A stretch of DNA of 39,690 nt from an uncultured Alphaproteobacteria bacterium (GCA_902577945.1 CACHBB010000008.1:1-39690); one strand, 5' to 3'. Counted from the stretch's first letter, positions 18,806 through 28,648 are shown. Made by a program: numbers and translations. The notes: generated by a model from the sequence alone, not told the origin.

Positions 18806-19928
18806 TTGAGATTTGTACTATTGCTTCTGCTGCTATTCCTTCGCCATTGCCTATAAAGCCAATTTTTTCATTTGTTGTTGCTTTTATTGAAATATTTGAA
18901 CTTTTAATATTAAGCAAGCTTGCTATATTTTTTTTCATCTGAGGAACATATTTATTTATTTTTGGTTTTTCAGCAATAATATTAATATCTAGATTAATGA
19001 TAAAAAATCCTTTTTCTAATAATTTTTTCTTACAGTATAAAATAAATTTTGATGAGTCAGCATTTTTCCATTTTTTTTCAGTATTAGGAAAGTGATAGCC
19101 TATATCTCTCATAGATAATGCACCAAAAATACTATCGCATACAGCATGCAACCCAACATCAGCATCTGAATGTCCTTTGAGTTTGGAAAATTTTAATTTA
19201 ATTCCACATAACTTTAAACCCGTGTTGGATGTCTTGTCTATTTGGTGAATATCATATCCAATTCCTGTTTTAAAAATTGGTTTATTTAAAATATTTAAGT
19301 AAGCAATATCTTCTGGATAAGTGATTTTAATATTAGTTTTTTCACCTTTTATAAAATATGTTTTAAGATTAAGTTTTTGGATCAAACTTGCATCATCTGG
19401 GAAATTTTTATTTTTAAATTTTCTATGAGCTTTAAAAATTAAATTATAATTAAACCCTTGAGGTGTTTGAATATTAATAGTCTTTGCGTCTGTTTTATTT
19501 TTTTTTAATACTTGTCTATCATTATACTGAACATAAGGAATACAATTGTTATTATTTTTGAGATTTTTTAATATCTTTTTAATAAGTTTATTTGTACAAA
19601 GTGGTCTAGCAGCATCATGAATTAAAACATTTGTCACCTTAAAAACTTTTAATTTAGTGAGAGCGTTATAAGAAGATTTTTGTCTTGTTTGTCCAGGATT
19701 TGAAAAAATAATTTTGTCTTTGAGTAAGCTATTTGTTATGTTATTTTTAATTAAATTCCTATATTTTTGATTTACTGACAAAATAATTATTTCAAAAAAA
19801 CTGCTATCCAAATTAGATAAAAATCTATTAATAATAGATTGGTCCCCAATTTTATAAAATTGTTTGGGTAATTTTTGACCAAATCTCTCCCCTTTTCCTC
19901 CTGCGAGAATTACGAGTGCATTTTTCAT
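18789..19928 (-). CDS. ispDF: Bifunctional IspD/IspF isoprenoid enzyme
   Basis: Two steps of the MEP pathway in one chain of 379 residues. Residues 1-215 are IspD (CDP-ME synthesis) with the nucleotide motif LAGGKGERFGQKLPKQ and the VLIHDAARP motif. Residues about 220-379 are IspF (MEcPP synthase), with metal ligands in GYDIHQ, the GHSDADVGLHAVCD stretch, and a C-terminal ATTNEKIGFIGNGEGIAAEA. The fusion is common in alphaproteobacteria. It is divergent from ntrY across 66 bp. dusB and ntrBC, which often follow ispDF in related genomes, are not here. Confidence 0.97.
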   Translation of the reverse strand: MKNALVILAGGKGERFGQKLPKQFYKIGDQSIINRFLSNLDSSFFEIIILSVNQKYRNLIKNNITNSLLKDKIIFSNPGQTRQKSSYNALTKLKVFKVTNVLIHDAARPLCTNKLIKKILKNLKNNNNCIPYVQYNDRQVLKKNKTDAKTINIQTPQGFNYNLIFKAHRKFKNKNFPDDASLIQKLNLKTYFIKGEKTNIKITYPEDIAYLNILNKPIFKTGIGYDIHQIDKTSNTGLKLCGIKLKFSKLKGHSDADVGLHAVCDSIFGALSMRDIGYHFPNTEKKWKNADSSKFILYCKKKLLEKGFFIINLDINIIAEKPKINKYVPQMKKNIASLLNIKSSNISIKATTNEKIGFIGNGEGIAAEAIVQISNENIN

Positions 19929-19994
19929 AAATTTAATTTATATAGCCTTTTTATAAATTTACATTAATTTTTAAGTAACAACTAAAGTCTACAA

Positions 19995-22139
19995 GTGTTT
20001 GATTTATCTAAATTTTTAAAATCTTTTCATTTAACCAAGATTTCTTTCTATTTTTTGATTTTTCTAATTCTTGTAAGTTTTTCAATAACATTTTATTTAA
20101 TGCTACCCAATAATGATTTAGTTAAAGATCCTCAGAGACTCCAATATTTTTTATTAGCAGATATAATTTTTGTAATCTTACTTATTTCTATAATCATAAG
20201 ACAAATTGTACTTATTTTAGTTAGAAGAAAAAAGAGTTACGATGAATCTAGACTGTATATAAAATTTGTTAATTTATTTGCAGCTATGGCATTAGGACCT
20301 GCAATAGGATTGGTAATTATTACATCATTATTTTTTAACTTAGAGTTACGTACTTGGTATGGTGATGCAGTTAGAGATGCAGTTGTAAATTCAAATATAG
20401 TTGCAAAAAATTATGAGAACGAAATTCAAGCAGAACTTATCTCTGATACTCAATTAATTATGAGAGAGATATTACAGTCTTCAAAAAATAATGAAGTAAA
20501 TATAAATAACATTCAAAAAGCATTAAGTGAATTTATTAATTTAAGAACAATTTCTAGCATATATATTTTTAGTAATGATGGTAATATTTACTTAAGTTTA
20601 AAAGATATAGATAACACTAATTTTTTGAATCCATCATCAAATACCTATAATCTTTTGGATCAAAATCAAGTCTACATTTTTCAGCTTAGCAAAAATACTA
20701 TTGTTGCTTATAAAAAAATAAATTTTTTAAATAATGTATACATGCAAGTTAATCGTGAATTGAATGTAAACATATGGGACCATATTAGTGCAACCAAAGA
20801 AGCATTTAGAATATATACTTCAAAAGAAGAAGAAAGTTCTGGAGTGCAGGTAACATATTCAATGATTTTTGTATTATTTTCAATTTGTTTTATTTTGGTA
20901 GCTATTTTAATTGGTTTTAATTTAGCCAGTAATTTAAGTAAACCAATAACAAATCTTATACAATCAGCAAATAAAATTTCTGATGGAAATTTTGATGCTA
21001 AAGTTAACGAAAGTGATCAGTTTGATGAAATTAGAGTATTACTTTCATCATACAATAAAATGATATCAGAAATTGAAAATAAGCAAAATGAATTAATATC
21101 TAAAAGTAATCAAGATGAAGAAAAAAGAATATTTATTGAAGCTATTTTAAGTCTTTTAACAATTGGTGTAGTATCGTTAGATAAAAACTATAACATTATT
21201 TTGCACAATAAAACTATTTCAAATTTATTTAAAAATACTAAGAGTTTTGAAATAAACGATAATTTTTTATCAATTTTTCCAGAATGGGAAAATATCTTTA
21301 ATAAGTTTAAATTATCAAATAAATTGTTATTAAATTTTCAATATGATTTTACAATCTTTGATGATCAAAGACATTTTAATATAAGAGTAATCAAAGAAAT
21401 TAGTGAAAATGAAATAGAAGGATATGTTGTAGCTCTTGATGATACAACTTCATTGATTCTGGCAGAAAAACATGCTGCATGGTCAGACATTGCTAGAAAA
21501 ATTGCGCATGAAGTTAAAAATCCTCTTACACCTATAAAGTTATCAGCTGAAAGAATTGAAAAAAAATTTCAAGATAGTAACTTTTCAAAAGATGAAATCC
21601 CTCTTCTTACAAAAACAATATCAAGGCAAGTAGATGATATAGGCAAGCTTGTAGATGAATTTTCATCATTTGCAAGGATGCCTGAAGCAGAAATCAAATT
21701 AGATAATCTATCTCAATGCTTAGAGGAATCTTATATGTTGTATTATAATTCTAGAAAAGATATTAAATTTAATTTTTCTCAACCTTCAGACAGCATATAT
21801 TTTCAATTTGACAAACTGCAATTATCAAGATGTTTTAACAATTTAATTAAAAATGCAATTGAGGCTGTTGAAAAAATACCTAATCCTTCTGTAGGTGTTA
21901 AAATTTATAGCAATGATAATAATATATTGATAGAATTTAAAGATAACGGTGTAGGCATAGATAGTAAAATGATCAGTAAAATTTTTGAACCATACTTCAC
22001 TACTAAAGCAAAGGGAACGGGCCTAGGTCTTTCAATAGTTAAAAGAATTATTGAAGATCACGGTGGTAAAATTAAAATTGAAAAAAATAAAAATATGGCT
22101 GGAACAACATCTTTAATTACACTTGAGAACAATGCATAA
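19995..22139 (+). CDS. ntrY: Sensor histidine kinase NtrY
   Basis: Membrane sensor that phosphorylates NtrX; in studied alphaproteobacteria the pair is tied to nitrogen, redox and envelope control. It has 714 residues and starts with GTG. Hydrophobic helices lie at about 14-36, 48-75 and 90-115, then an extracytoplasmic region to about 285, a fourth helix at 288-312 and a HAMP domain (NLSKPITNLIQSANKISDGN). A PAS-like region precedes the kinase. The phosphorylated His505 is in ARKIAHEVKNPLTP; ATP-binding boxes are NLIKNAIEAV, DNGVGID, FEPYFTTK and GTGLGLSI. All catalytic motifs are intact. It overlaps ntrX by 8 nt. Confidence 0.95.
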   Translation: MFDLSKFLKSFHLTKISFYFLIFLILVSFSITFYLMLPNNDLVKDPQRLQYFLLADIIFVILLISIIIRQIVLILVRRKKSYDESRLYIKFVNLFAAMALGPAIGLVIITSLFFNLELRTWYGDAVRDAVVNSNIVAKNYENEIQAELISDTQLIMREILQSSKNNEVNINNIQKALSEFINLRTISSIYIFSNDGNIYLSLKDIDNTNFLNPSSNTYNLLDQNQVYIFQLSKNTIVAYKKINFLNNVYMQVNRELNVNIWDHISATKEAFRIYTSKEEESSGVQVTYSMIFVLFSICFILVAILIGFNLASNLSKPITNLIQSANKISDGNFDAKVNESDQFDEIRVLLSSYNKMISEIENKQNELISKSNQDEEKRIFIEAILSLLTIGVVSLDKNYNIILHNKTISNLFKNTKSFEINDNFLSIFPEWENIFNKFKLSNKLLLNFQYDFTIFDDQRHFNIRVIKEISENEIEGYVVALDDTTSLILAEKHAAWSDIARKIAHEVKNPLTPIKLSAERIEKKFQDSNFSKDEIPLLTKTISRQVDDIGKLVDEFSSFARMPEAEIKLDNLSQCLEESYMLYYNSRKDIKFNFSQPSDSIYFQFDKLQLSRCFNNLIKNAIEAVEKIPNPSVGVKIYSNDNNILIEFKDNGVGIDSKMISKIFEPYFTTKAKGTGLGLSIVKRIIEDHGGKIKIEKNKNMAGTTSLITLENNA

Positions 22140-23466
22140 AGTATTAATTGTAGATGATGAAAAAGATATCTGTTTCCTTATTTCAGAAATTCTGAAAGAT
22201 GAAAAATATATTACATCAAGTGCATTGAATTCTGATGATGCAATCAAAAAATTTAAAGAAAATAAACCTGATTTGATTATTCTCGATGTCTGGTTGTCCA
22301 ATAGTAAATTAGACGGTATTGAATTATTACAAGAATTTAAAAGTTTAGATAACAAAATACCTATAATTATTATCAGCGGTCATGGTACTGTTGATCTTGC
22401 TGTAAAATCAATAAAAAATGGTGCATATGATTTTTTAGAAAAACCCTTTAATAGTGATAAATTGATTATTCTTGCAAAAAGAGCAATAGAAAGTTCTCAA
22501 CTAATTAGTGAAAATAAAGATTTAAAAAATATTGCTGTACCAAATATACCATTAATTGGAAATTCAAATTTTGTAAAAAAATTATCTAAATTTATTAAAG
22601 AACAATCTTTATCAAATTCAAGATTATTCATTGAGGGTGAATTTGGAACAGGAAAAAAACACATAGCAAACCTTATTCATCAAAACTCTTTGTACAAAGA
22701 CAAATTGCCTGTATCTATTGATTTTAAAAAATTATCTAATGATGCACTTGAAAGATTATTTACTGATTCTAAACAATTACTTAATGAAAATTTATTTATA
22801 AGATCTAACAATAATACTTTGATTTTATTAAATATTGATACACTAGCAATAAATTTTCAAAAAAAACTTTTATTTTTTTTAGAAAATAATAATTTTTTTC
22901 AAAATTTAGATATAATTTTAAATATTAAAATTATTAGTTTAACCGAAAAAAATATCAAAACAGAAATTGAAAAAGGCAATTTCTTAAAAAGACTTTTTGA
23001 GAGAATTTCAACTGAAACTTTACAAACTGAACCGTTGTCTAAAAGAAGAGATGATATATTACCAATATTAGATTACTACCTAGAACATATTACTGGAAAT
23101 TCAAAAAGTTTTAAATTTTCTAACTCAGCCTTAACTAAACTCCAAACTTATGATTGGCCTGGTAATATTTCTCAATTAATTAATTATTTAGAAAAAAGCT
23201 TAATTTTAAATCAGGATAAAGATATTACTTATGAACTTGAAGTTGATGACTTAGCACTTCAAATGGGAGATGATAGTGCGACGATTTCAACTAATCAATC
23301 TTTAGAACTATCACTTAAAGATGCTAGATTCGAATTTGAAAAGGAATATTTAGTATCGCAAATAAAGAGATTTAATGGTAATATATCAAAAGTCTCTGAA
23401 TTTACGGGTATGGAAAGAACTGCACTTTATAGAAAAATTAAATCTTTAGATATTAAGATTGACTAA
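22132..23466 (+). CDS. ntrX: Response regulator NtrX with degenerate AAA+ domain
   Basis: Partner of NtrY. It has 444 residues. The ATG at 22132 is preferred over an in-frame TTG 9 nt earlier because receiver domains of this family begin MHKVLIVDDE. The receiver domain has acidic pocket residues and the phospho-acceptor Asp52 (LIILDVWLS). The central AAA+ domain keeps a Walker A (GEFGTGKK, about 169-176) and part of the arginine-finger region. The GAFTGA loop that contacts sigma-54 is missing, and the Walker B position reads NTLILLNID instead of the usual TLFLDE. The C-terminal Fis-type helix-turn-helix (NGNISKVSEFTGMERTALYR) is intact. It probably acts as a DNA-binding regulator without sigma-54 activation. 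Confidence 0.94.
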   Translation: MHKVLIVDDEKDICFLISEILKDEKYITSSALNSDDAIKKFKENKPDLIILDVWLSNSKLDGIELLQEFKSLDNKIPIIIISGHGTVDLAVKSIKNGAYDFLEKPFNSDKLIILAKRAIESSQLISENKDLKNIAVPNIPLIGNSNFVKKLSKFIKEQSLSNSRLFIEGEFGTGKKHIANLIHQNSLYKDKLPVSIDFKKLSNDALERLFTDSKQLLNENLFIRSNNNTLILLNIDTLAINFQKKLLFFLENNNFFQNLDIILNIKIISLTEKNIKTEIEKGNFLKRLFERISTETLQTEPLSKRRDDILPILDYYLEHITGNSKSFKFSNSALTKLQTYDWPGNISQLINYLEKSLILNQDKDITYELEVDDLALQMGDDSATISTNQSLELSLKDARFEFEKEYLVSQIKRFNGNISKVSEFTGMERTALYRKIKSLDIKID

Positions 23467-23477
23467 TTGATATTAAA

Positions 23478-24842
23478 ATGAAAACAATAATATGTGGTGC
23501 AGGAGATGTTGGTTTTAGTATTGCTGACAAATTATCAAAGGAAAACTTTGAAGTTACAGTTATAGATGAATCCGAAGAAAAATTATCAAAAGTTTCAGAA
23601 AATCTAGATGTAAAAACTATAAAGGGCACACCTAGCCTACCTTCAGTTTTATTAGAAGCCGGTGCTAAAGATTGTGAAATTTTAATTGCTGTAACAAAAA
23701 GTGATGAAACAAATATGGTAACTTGCCAAATTGGACATTCATTATTTAATATTCAAAAAAAAATAGCAAGAATTAGACAACAAGATTATCTTCAAGATCA
23801 ATGGGAAAATTTATATAATAATAACAATTTTCCAATTGACGCCATTATATCCCCTGAACAAGAAGTTGCTAAATCTCTTTATAGGAGATTAATTTCTCCA
23901 GGAACAATTGATATGCTTGAATTATCAGAAAAAAAATTAAAATTAATTGGACTAAAATGTGAAGATAATTTTGCCCATGCAGGTTTAACCGTAAGAGAAT
24001 TATCACAAATGTTTCCTGACTATTTAGCTAACATAATGTTTATTTTTAGAGATGATAAAAAGTTTACTGTGAATTCCTCTACAAAAATTGAAAAAAACGA
24101 TTCAATTTTTTTAGTTGTGGAAACAGAAAATTTGACTGATGTTTTATCGGAGTTTGGGCATCAAGAACTTCAAGCAAAAAAAGCCGTCATCATTGGAGGA
24201 GGTAATATAGGTTTATCTCTTGCTCAATTAATAGAAAAATCAGATACATATATTAAAACTGAATTAATAGAATATGATAAAGAGAGAGCAGAATATTTAG
24301 CTTCAAACTTAGAGAATGTCACTGTCACAAATGGTGATGGGTTAGATAATCAAATATTAGAAGAAGTGAATATTGCAGAAGCTGGATATTGTATTTCTGT
24401 TACAGAGGATGACGAAGTTAATATATTATCTTCTTTATTAGCAAAAAGAGCAGGTGCATTAGTTTCTTTGACACTTATAAATAACAGTAATTATTCATCC
24501 TTGTTAACTAATATTGGAGTCGATATGACAATCGATCCAAAGATTATTACTATATCTAAAATTTTAGAAAAAGTTAGAGGTGTAAAAATTAGAAATGACT
24601 ATTCTATAGGTGATGGATTTGGTGAAGTTATTGAAGCTGATATACAACCAGATTCAACTCTTTGTAATAAAAATTTAAAAGAATTAAAATTACCTAAAGG
24701 AATTAGAATTGGATCTATATTAAGAGATAAAAAAGTTATTATTCCAAATAGTCAAACAGTATTTAAAGAGAATGATGATGTAGTTTTTTTTGCAGAAACG
24801 AATTGTATAAAAACTTTAGAAAAACTTTTATCTAAAGTTTAA
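23478..24842 (+). CDS. trkA: Trk potassium transport regulatory subunit TrkA
   Basis: Cytoplasmic gating subunit of the Trk K+ uptake system, which needs the TrkH/G membrane subunit not present here. It has 454 residues in two tandem RCK units. The first NAD-binding motif is CGAGDVG at the N-terminus and the second is IGGGNIG at about residue 238, each followed by an RCK_C domain. It lies 11 nt after ntrX. Linkage of ntrYX and trkA is the usual alphaproteobacterial arrangement. Confidence 0.96.
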   Translation: MKTIICGAGDVGFSIADKLSKENFEVTVIDESEEKLSKVSENLDVKTIKGTPSLPSVLLEAGAKDCEILIAVTKSDETNMVTCQIGHSLFNIQKKIARIRQQDYLQDQWENLYNNNNFPIDAIISPEQEVAKSLYRRLISPGTIDMLELSEKKLKLIGLKCEDNFAHAGLTVRELSQMFPDYLANIMFIFRDDKKFTVNSSTKIEKNDSIFLVVETENLTDVLSEFGHQELQAKKAVIIGGGNIGLSLAQLIEKSDTYIKTELIEYDKERAEYLASNLENVTVTNGDGLDNQILEEVNIAEAGYCISVTEDDEVNILSSLLAKRAGALVSLTLINNSNYSSLLTNIGVDMTIDPKIITISKILEKVRGVKIRNDYSIGDGFGEVIEADIQPDSTLCNKNLKELKLPKGIRIGSILRDKKVIIPNSQTVFKENDDVVFFAETNCIKTLEKLLSKV

Positions 24843-24847
24843 ATTAT

Positions 24848-25693
24848 ATGCCAAATTTTGCTTATATAAATAATAAATATATTAATTTTAAAAAAGCAAA
24901 AATTCATATTGAAGATAGAGGTTTACAGTTTGCAGATAGTGTTTATGAAGTTATTGCTATTCTTAATGGCAATTTAATTGATTTAGATTTTCATTTAAAA
25001 AGATTACGCTATTCTCTTGCAGAGCTTGATATAAAATATAAATTTAATCAAAAAGATTTAAAAAAAATATTTTTAAAATTATTAAATAAAAATAATACGT
25101 TAAACGGTATTATTTATTTGCAAGTAACTAGAGGAGTTCAATATAGAGAGCACAAATATGAGAACAAAATAACCCCAACTTTGATAATTTATACTCGAAA
25201 TAAAAAATTTAATCTTCCAGGTAAAAATTTTAAAGGTGTAAATGCAGTAACTCATGAAGATTTACGATGGAAAAGAAGAGATATAAAAACTGTAAATCTT
25301 CTTCCAAATATTATTGCTGCAAATAAAGCAAAAAAAATGAATGCCTATGAAGCAATTTTATTACAAAATGGTAAAGTTACTGAGGGAACATCTTCTAATA
25401 TATGGATAATCAAAAATAATAATTTGATAACTCATCCAGCAAATACCGATATTCTAAAAGGTGTAACAAGAACATCAATTTTAAAAATTATAAAAAAAAC
25501 TGCTCTTAAATTGGTAGAAAAAAGTTTTACTCATAAACAGCTATTAGATGCTGATGAGGTTTTTTTAACTAGTTCAGGAAGTTTTATTACTCCAATACTA
25601 AAAATCGATAAAAAGAAAATTAATAATGGAAAAATTGGAAATATTACTTTGAAACTTGCAGAAATGTACTCTAAATCATGTATGAATGGTTAA
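24848..25693 (+). CDS. PLP class IV aminotransferase, D-amino-acid transaminase-like
   Basis: It has 281 residues of the BCAT/DAAT/ADC-lyase fold. IHIEDRGLQFADSVYEVI opens the family signature. The Schiff-base lysine is in RRDIKTVNLLPN and the PLP-contacting glutamate in KVTEGTSSN. HLKRLRYSL is the usual substrate-side helix. The overall pattern and its position after trkA suggest D-amino-acid transaminase (dat), which makes D-glutamate or D-alanine. Branched-chain or aminodeoxychorismate activities are possible alternatives within the fold. It overlaps the next gene by 8 nt. Confidence 0.88.
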   Translation: MPNFAYINNKYINFKKAKIHIEDRGLQFADSVYEVIAILNGNLIDLDFHLKRLRYSLAELDIKYKFNQKDLKKIFLKLLNKNNTLNGIIYLQVTRGVQYREHKYENKITPTLIIYTRNKKFNLPGKNFKGVNAVTHEDLRWKRRDIKTVNLLPNIIAANKAKKMNAYEAILLQNGKVTEGTSSNIWIIKNNNLITHPANTDILKGVTRTSILKIIKKTALKLVEKSFTHKQLLDADEVFLTSSGSFITPILKIDKKKINNGKIGNITLKLAEMYSKSCMNG

Positions 25694-26486
25694 TATAAAA
25701 CAAGAAGATATTTATGATATTTGTTTCAATATCAGTAAAAAAATAATTTTACCAAAATATCAAAATCTTCAAGATGAAGATATAAAATATAAGAATGGAT
25801 CTGATCTAGTAACTTCTGCTGATATTGCTGCTGAAAAAGAATTAAAAAAAAATCTTTTAAAGATTATTCCATCTTCTGGTTTTATTGGTGAAGAAGAATA
25901 TTCAACTAATCATAATATACTAAAATCATATCAGGAAGATAATTATTGTTGGACTGTAGATCCAATAGATGGAACAACAAACTTTGTTAAAGGAAGAGAT
26001 AAATTTGCTATAATGATTGCTTTGAGTAAAAAAGAAAAAATATTATATTCTTGGATCTATAAACCTCTTGAAAATCTTATGTCTCATGCAATTTATAGTG
26101 AAGGATCATTTATTAATAATAAGAAAATAAAAACAAAAGGTGTAAATAGTTTAGGTGAAGCAATTGGATCAATCAGTACTAAATATTGGGATGAAAAATA
26201 TTGGGATAAAATAAAAAAATTAAAAAATGAATTTGCAGAAGTTAAATCCTATAGGTGCATAGGATATGAATATTTGGATATAGGATTAGGTCAAAGAAAC
26301 TTTGCTATTTTATCTAAGTTATCTCCATGGGATCATATTCCTGGGATATTATTTGCAAGAGAGGCAGGTTGCTCGGATATAGATTTTAATCATAAGCCAT
26401 ACAATTTCATAAAAAAAAATAACAATTTAATTGTTGGGAATTCAAAGGAATTTAATTTACAAATTTTAAATAAATTAGGAGTTTAA
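25686..26486 (+). CDS. Inositol-monophosphatase-family phosphatase
   Basis: A Mg-dependent, Li-sensitive type phosphatase of 266 residues. Metal ligands are in GEEEYS (the usual GEE glutamate), WTVDPIDGTTNFVKG (the family DPIDGT motif), and SPWDHIPG near the C-terminus, close to the usual WDxAAG. The substrate is not determined by sequence; histidinol phosphate (HisN), inositol phosphate (SuhB) and 3'-phosphoadenosine 5'-phosphate (CysQ) are all possible. It overlaps the aminotransferase by 8 nt and precedes the next gene by one base. In several alphaproteobacteria hfq and hflX follow trkA-dat; here this gene does. Confidence 0.88.
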   Translation: MVNIKQEDIYDICFNISKKIILPKYQNLQDEDIKYKNGSDLVTSADIAAEKELKKNLLKIIPSSGFIGEEEYSTNHNILKSYQEDNYCWTVDPIDGTTNFVKGRDKFAIMIALSKKEKILYSWIYKPLENLMSHAIYSEGSFINNKKIKTKGVNSLGEAIGSISTKYWDEKYWDKIKKLKNEFAEVKSYRCIGYEYLDIGLGQRNFAILSKLSPWDHIPGILFAREAGCSDIDFNHKPYNFIKKNNNLIVGNSKEFNLQILNKLGV

Positions 26487-26487
26487 T

Positions 26488-27360
26488 ATGAGTATTAAAA
26501 ACGTATCATTTGTTGGCCTAGGTGTAATGGGGTATCCGATGGCAGGTCATCTAAAAAAAAATGGATACAATGTTACTGTTTTCAATCGTACTGAGACTAA
26601 AGCAAAAAAATGGGTTGAAGAACATGGAGGAAATATGGAGAAAACTCCAAAGGAAGCTTGTTTAAATGCTGAAATTGTTTTTATGTGTGTTGGTCGTGAT
26701 GAAGATATTATTGAGGTAATGGAAGGAGAGAATGGTATTTTGTCTTCTGCGAAGAGTGGATTAACAATTGTTGATCATACAACAGCATCTGCAGAGATAG
26801 CCAGAACATATTTTTCAAAACTTCAAGAAATGAATATTTCTTTTTTAGATGCGCCAATCTCTGGGGGACAAGCTGGAGCTGAAAATGGTATTTTATCTAT
26901 TATGATTGGTGGTGAAGAAAAAGATTTTGAAGTTGTAAAACCAGTTTTAGAATCTTATGGAAAAGCAATTGAACTAATTGGACCCTCTGGCTCTGGACAA
27001 ATTGCTAAAATGATTAATCAAATTTGTATTGCTGGTTTGGTTCAAGGATTATCAGAAGGAATGGCATTTGGAAAAAAAGCAAATGTTGATATGGAAAAAG
27101 TTTTAAGCGTTATCTCCAAAGGAGCTGCTCAGTCATGGCAAATGGTAAATAGATATAGAACTATGCTAGATGGTAAATTTGATTATGGTTTTGCAGTTGA
27201 TTGGATGCGTAAAGATTTATCTATTTGTTTTAATGAAGCTAGAAAAAATGGAGCTTCACTACCCGTAACAGAAATTGTAGATAAATACTATGAAGAGGTC
27301 CAAAAAAATGGAGGTAATCGTCTCGATACTTCTTCACTTATGACATTAGTAGATAAATAA
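26488..27360 (+). CDS. 3-hydroxyisobutyrate dehydrogenase-family oxidoreductase
   Basis: A beta-hydroxyacid dehydrogenase of 290 residues. The N-terminal Rossmann motif GLGVMGYPMAGHL is followed by FNRTETKA, where Arg suggests NADP preference. The substrate-binding signature FLDAPISGGQAGAENG and the catalytic lysine in GSGQIAKMINQ are clear. Candidates are 3-hydroxyisobutyrate (valine breakdown), tartronate semialdehyde or succinic semialdehyde reduction; the sequence does not choose between them. It ends directly against the DMT transporter gene with no gap. Confidence 0.92.
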   Translation: MSIKNVSFVGLGVMGYPMAGHLKKNGYNVTVFNRTETKAKKWVEEHGGNMEKTPKEACLNAEIVFMCVGRDEDIIEVMEGENGILSSAKSGLTIVDHTTASAEIARTYFSKLQEMNISFLDAPISGGQAGAENGILSIMIGGEEKDFEVVKPVLESYGKAIELIGPSGSGQIAKMINQICIAGLVQGLSEGMAFGKKANVDMEKVLSVISKGAAQSWQMVNRYRTMLDGKFDYGFAVDWMRKDLSICFNEARKNGASLPVTEIVDKYYEEVQKNGGNRLDTSSLMTLVDK

Positions 27361-28260
27361 ATGTCAAGAAACTTAGTTTTAGCCATTATTCTTTTAATAG
27401 CTTCTTCATTTTTTTGGTCAGGAAATTTTTTTTCTGGAAAGATAGCGTTTTTATCTGATCTCTCTCCCTTTAAATTAAGTTTTTTCCGCTGGATCCTAGC
27501 TTTACTAATTTTGCTACCTTTCACTTATGCCCAAATCATTAGAGATATAGAATATTATAAAAAAAATATTTTATTAATGACTATAATTTCAATCTTAGGA
27601 GTCACAATATTTAATTCTTTTACTTATATTTCCCTCCAAACTACTATGGTTATAAATTCAACATTAATGGCATCTGTTGCACCTGTTATGATGATAGGAT
27701 TTTCTTGGTTAATATTTAGAACTAAAACAACAACCCTTCAATTTACAGGTATAGTTTTATCTTTGCTTGGTGCTTTTGCTATTATTCTAAAAGGTGACTT
27801 AAACAATTTATATAATTTATATTTCACAGCTGGCGACTTATGGATGTTAGGAGCAGTTGTTTCATGGTGCTTATATTCTGTTTTGCTTAAAAAAATTGAT
27901 AGTAAAACTTCACAATTAGCAAATTTAGAAGTGATGATAATTATAGGTGTTATATTTATAATACCATTTTATATTATGGAGTCATTTAATTCGACTTATC
28001 TTCCTTCAACTGGATTAGATTTAGTTCTAATTAGTTATGTTGCTGTCTTTGCTAGTATTGTAGCTTTTTTTTCATGGAACAAAGGTGTTTCAATAATTGG
28101 ACCAAATAGAGCTAGTCTTTTTTTACATTTAATACCCGTCTTTAGTGCAATATGGGCAATTTCTTTTTTAAATGAAAAATTTGCTTTTTTTCATGTTATC
28201 GGAGTACTTTTTATACTATCGGGAATTATATTATCCAATATAAAATTATCAAATGAGTAA
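27361..28260 (+). CDS. EamA/DMT-family permease
   Basis: An inner-membrane transporter of the drug/metabolite superfamily with 299 residues. It shows about ten hydrophobic helices in two repeats of an EamA domain, first at about 10-140 and second at about 155-295. The first repeat has the characteristic SSFFWSGNFFSGK opening and a conserved proline in helix 3-4. Such proteins usually export amino acids or metabolites; the substrate cannot be told. Its start abuts the previous stop codon and its end overlaps msrB by 8 nt. Confidence 0.93.
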   Translation: MSRNLVLAIILLIASSFFWSGNFFSGKIAFLSDLSPFKLSFFRWILALLILLPFTYAQIIRDIEYYKKNILLMTIISILGVTIFNSFTYISLQTTMVINSTLMASVAPVMMIGFSWLIFRTKTTTLQFTGIVLSLLGAFAIILKGDLNNLYNLYFTAGDLWMLGAVVSWCLYSVLLKKIDSKTSQLANLEVMIIIGVIFIIPFYIMESFNSTYLPSTGLDLVLISYVAVFASIVAFFSWNKGVSIIGPNRASLFLHLIPVFSAIWAISFLNEKFAFFHVIGVLFILSGIILSNIKLSNE

Positions 28261-28648
28261 AATTACAAAAACAGATGCAGAATGGAAATCTCTCTTAACA
28301 GAAGATGAATATTATGTAACAAGGCAAAAGGGGACAGAACCTCCTTTCTCCGGTAAAAATTTTGAAATTATTAATGGCGGTATTTTTAAGTGTAAATGCT
28401 GTGGAAATGAATTATTTAATAGTTCAACAAAATATGACTCTTATTGTGGATGGCCAAGTTTTTTTGAACAAATATCACCTGAAGCAATTAAAACAGAGAC
28501 TGATAAATCCCATGGAATGGTGCGTATTGAAATTATGTGTGCCAAGTGTGATGCACATTTAGGCCATGTCTTTGATGATGGTCCAGAGCCTACGGGCAAA
28601 CGATATTGTGTAAATTCTCTTTCTATTAATTACGAAGAGTTTGAATAA
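28253..28648 (+). CDS. msrB: Peptide-methionine (R)-S-oxide reductase MsrB
   Basis: Repairs oxidised methionine in proteins. It has 131 residues, a single MsrB domain. Structural zinc is held by CKCC and CAKC. The YCGWPSFF and GHVFDDGP motifs and the catalytic cysteine in RYCVNSLSINY are all present. No msrA is fused or adjacent. It sits between two transporter genes, overlapping each by 8 nt. Confidence 0.97.
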   Translation: MSKITKTDAEWKSLLTEDEYYVTRQKGTEPPFSGKNFEIINGGIFKCKCCGNELFNSSTKYDSYCGWPSFFEQISPEAIKTETDKSHGMVRIEIMCAKCDAHLGHVFDDGPEPTGKRYCVNSLSINYEEFE

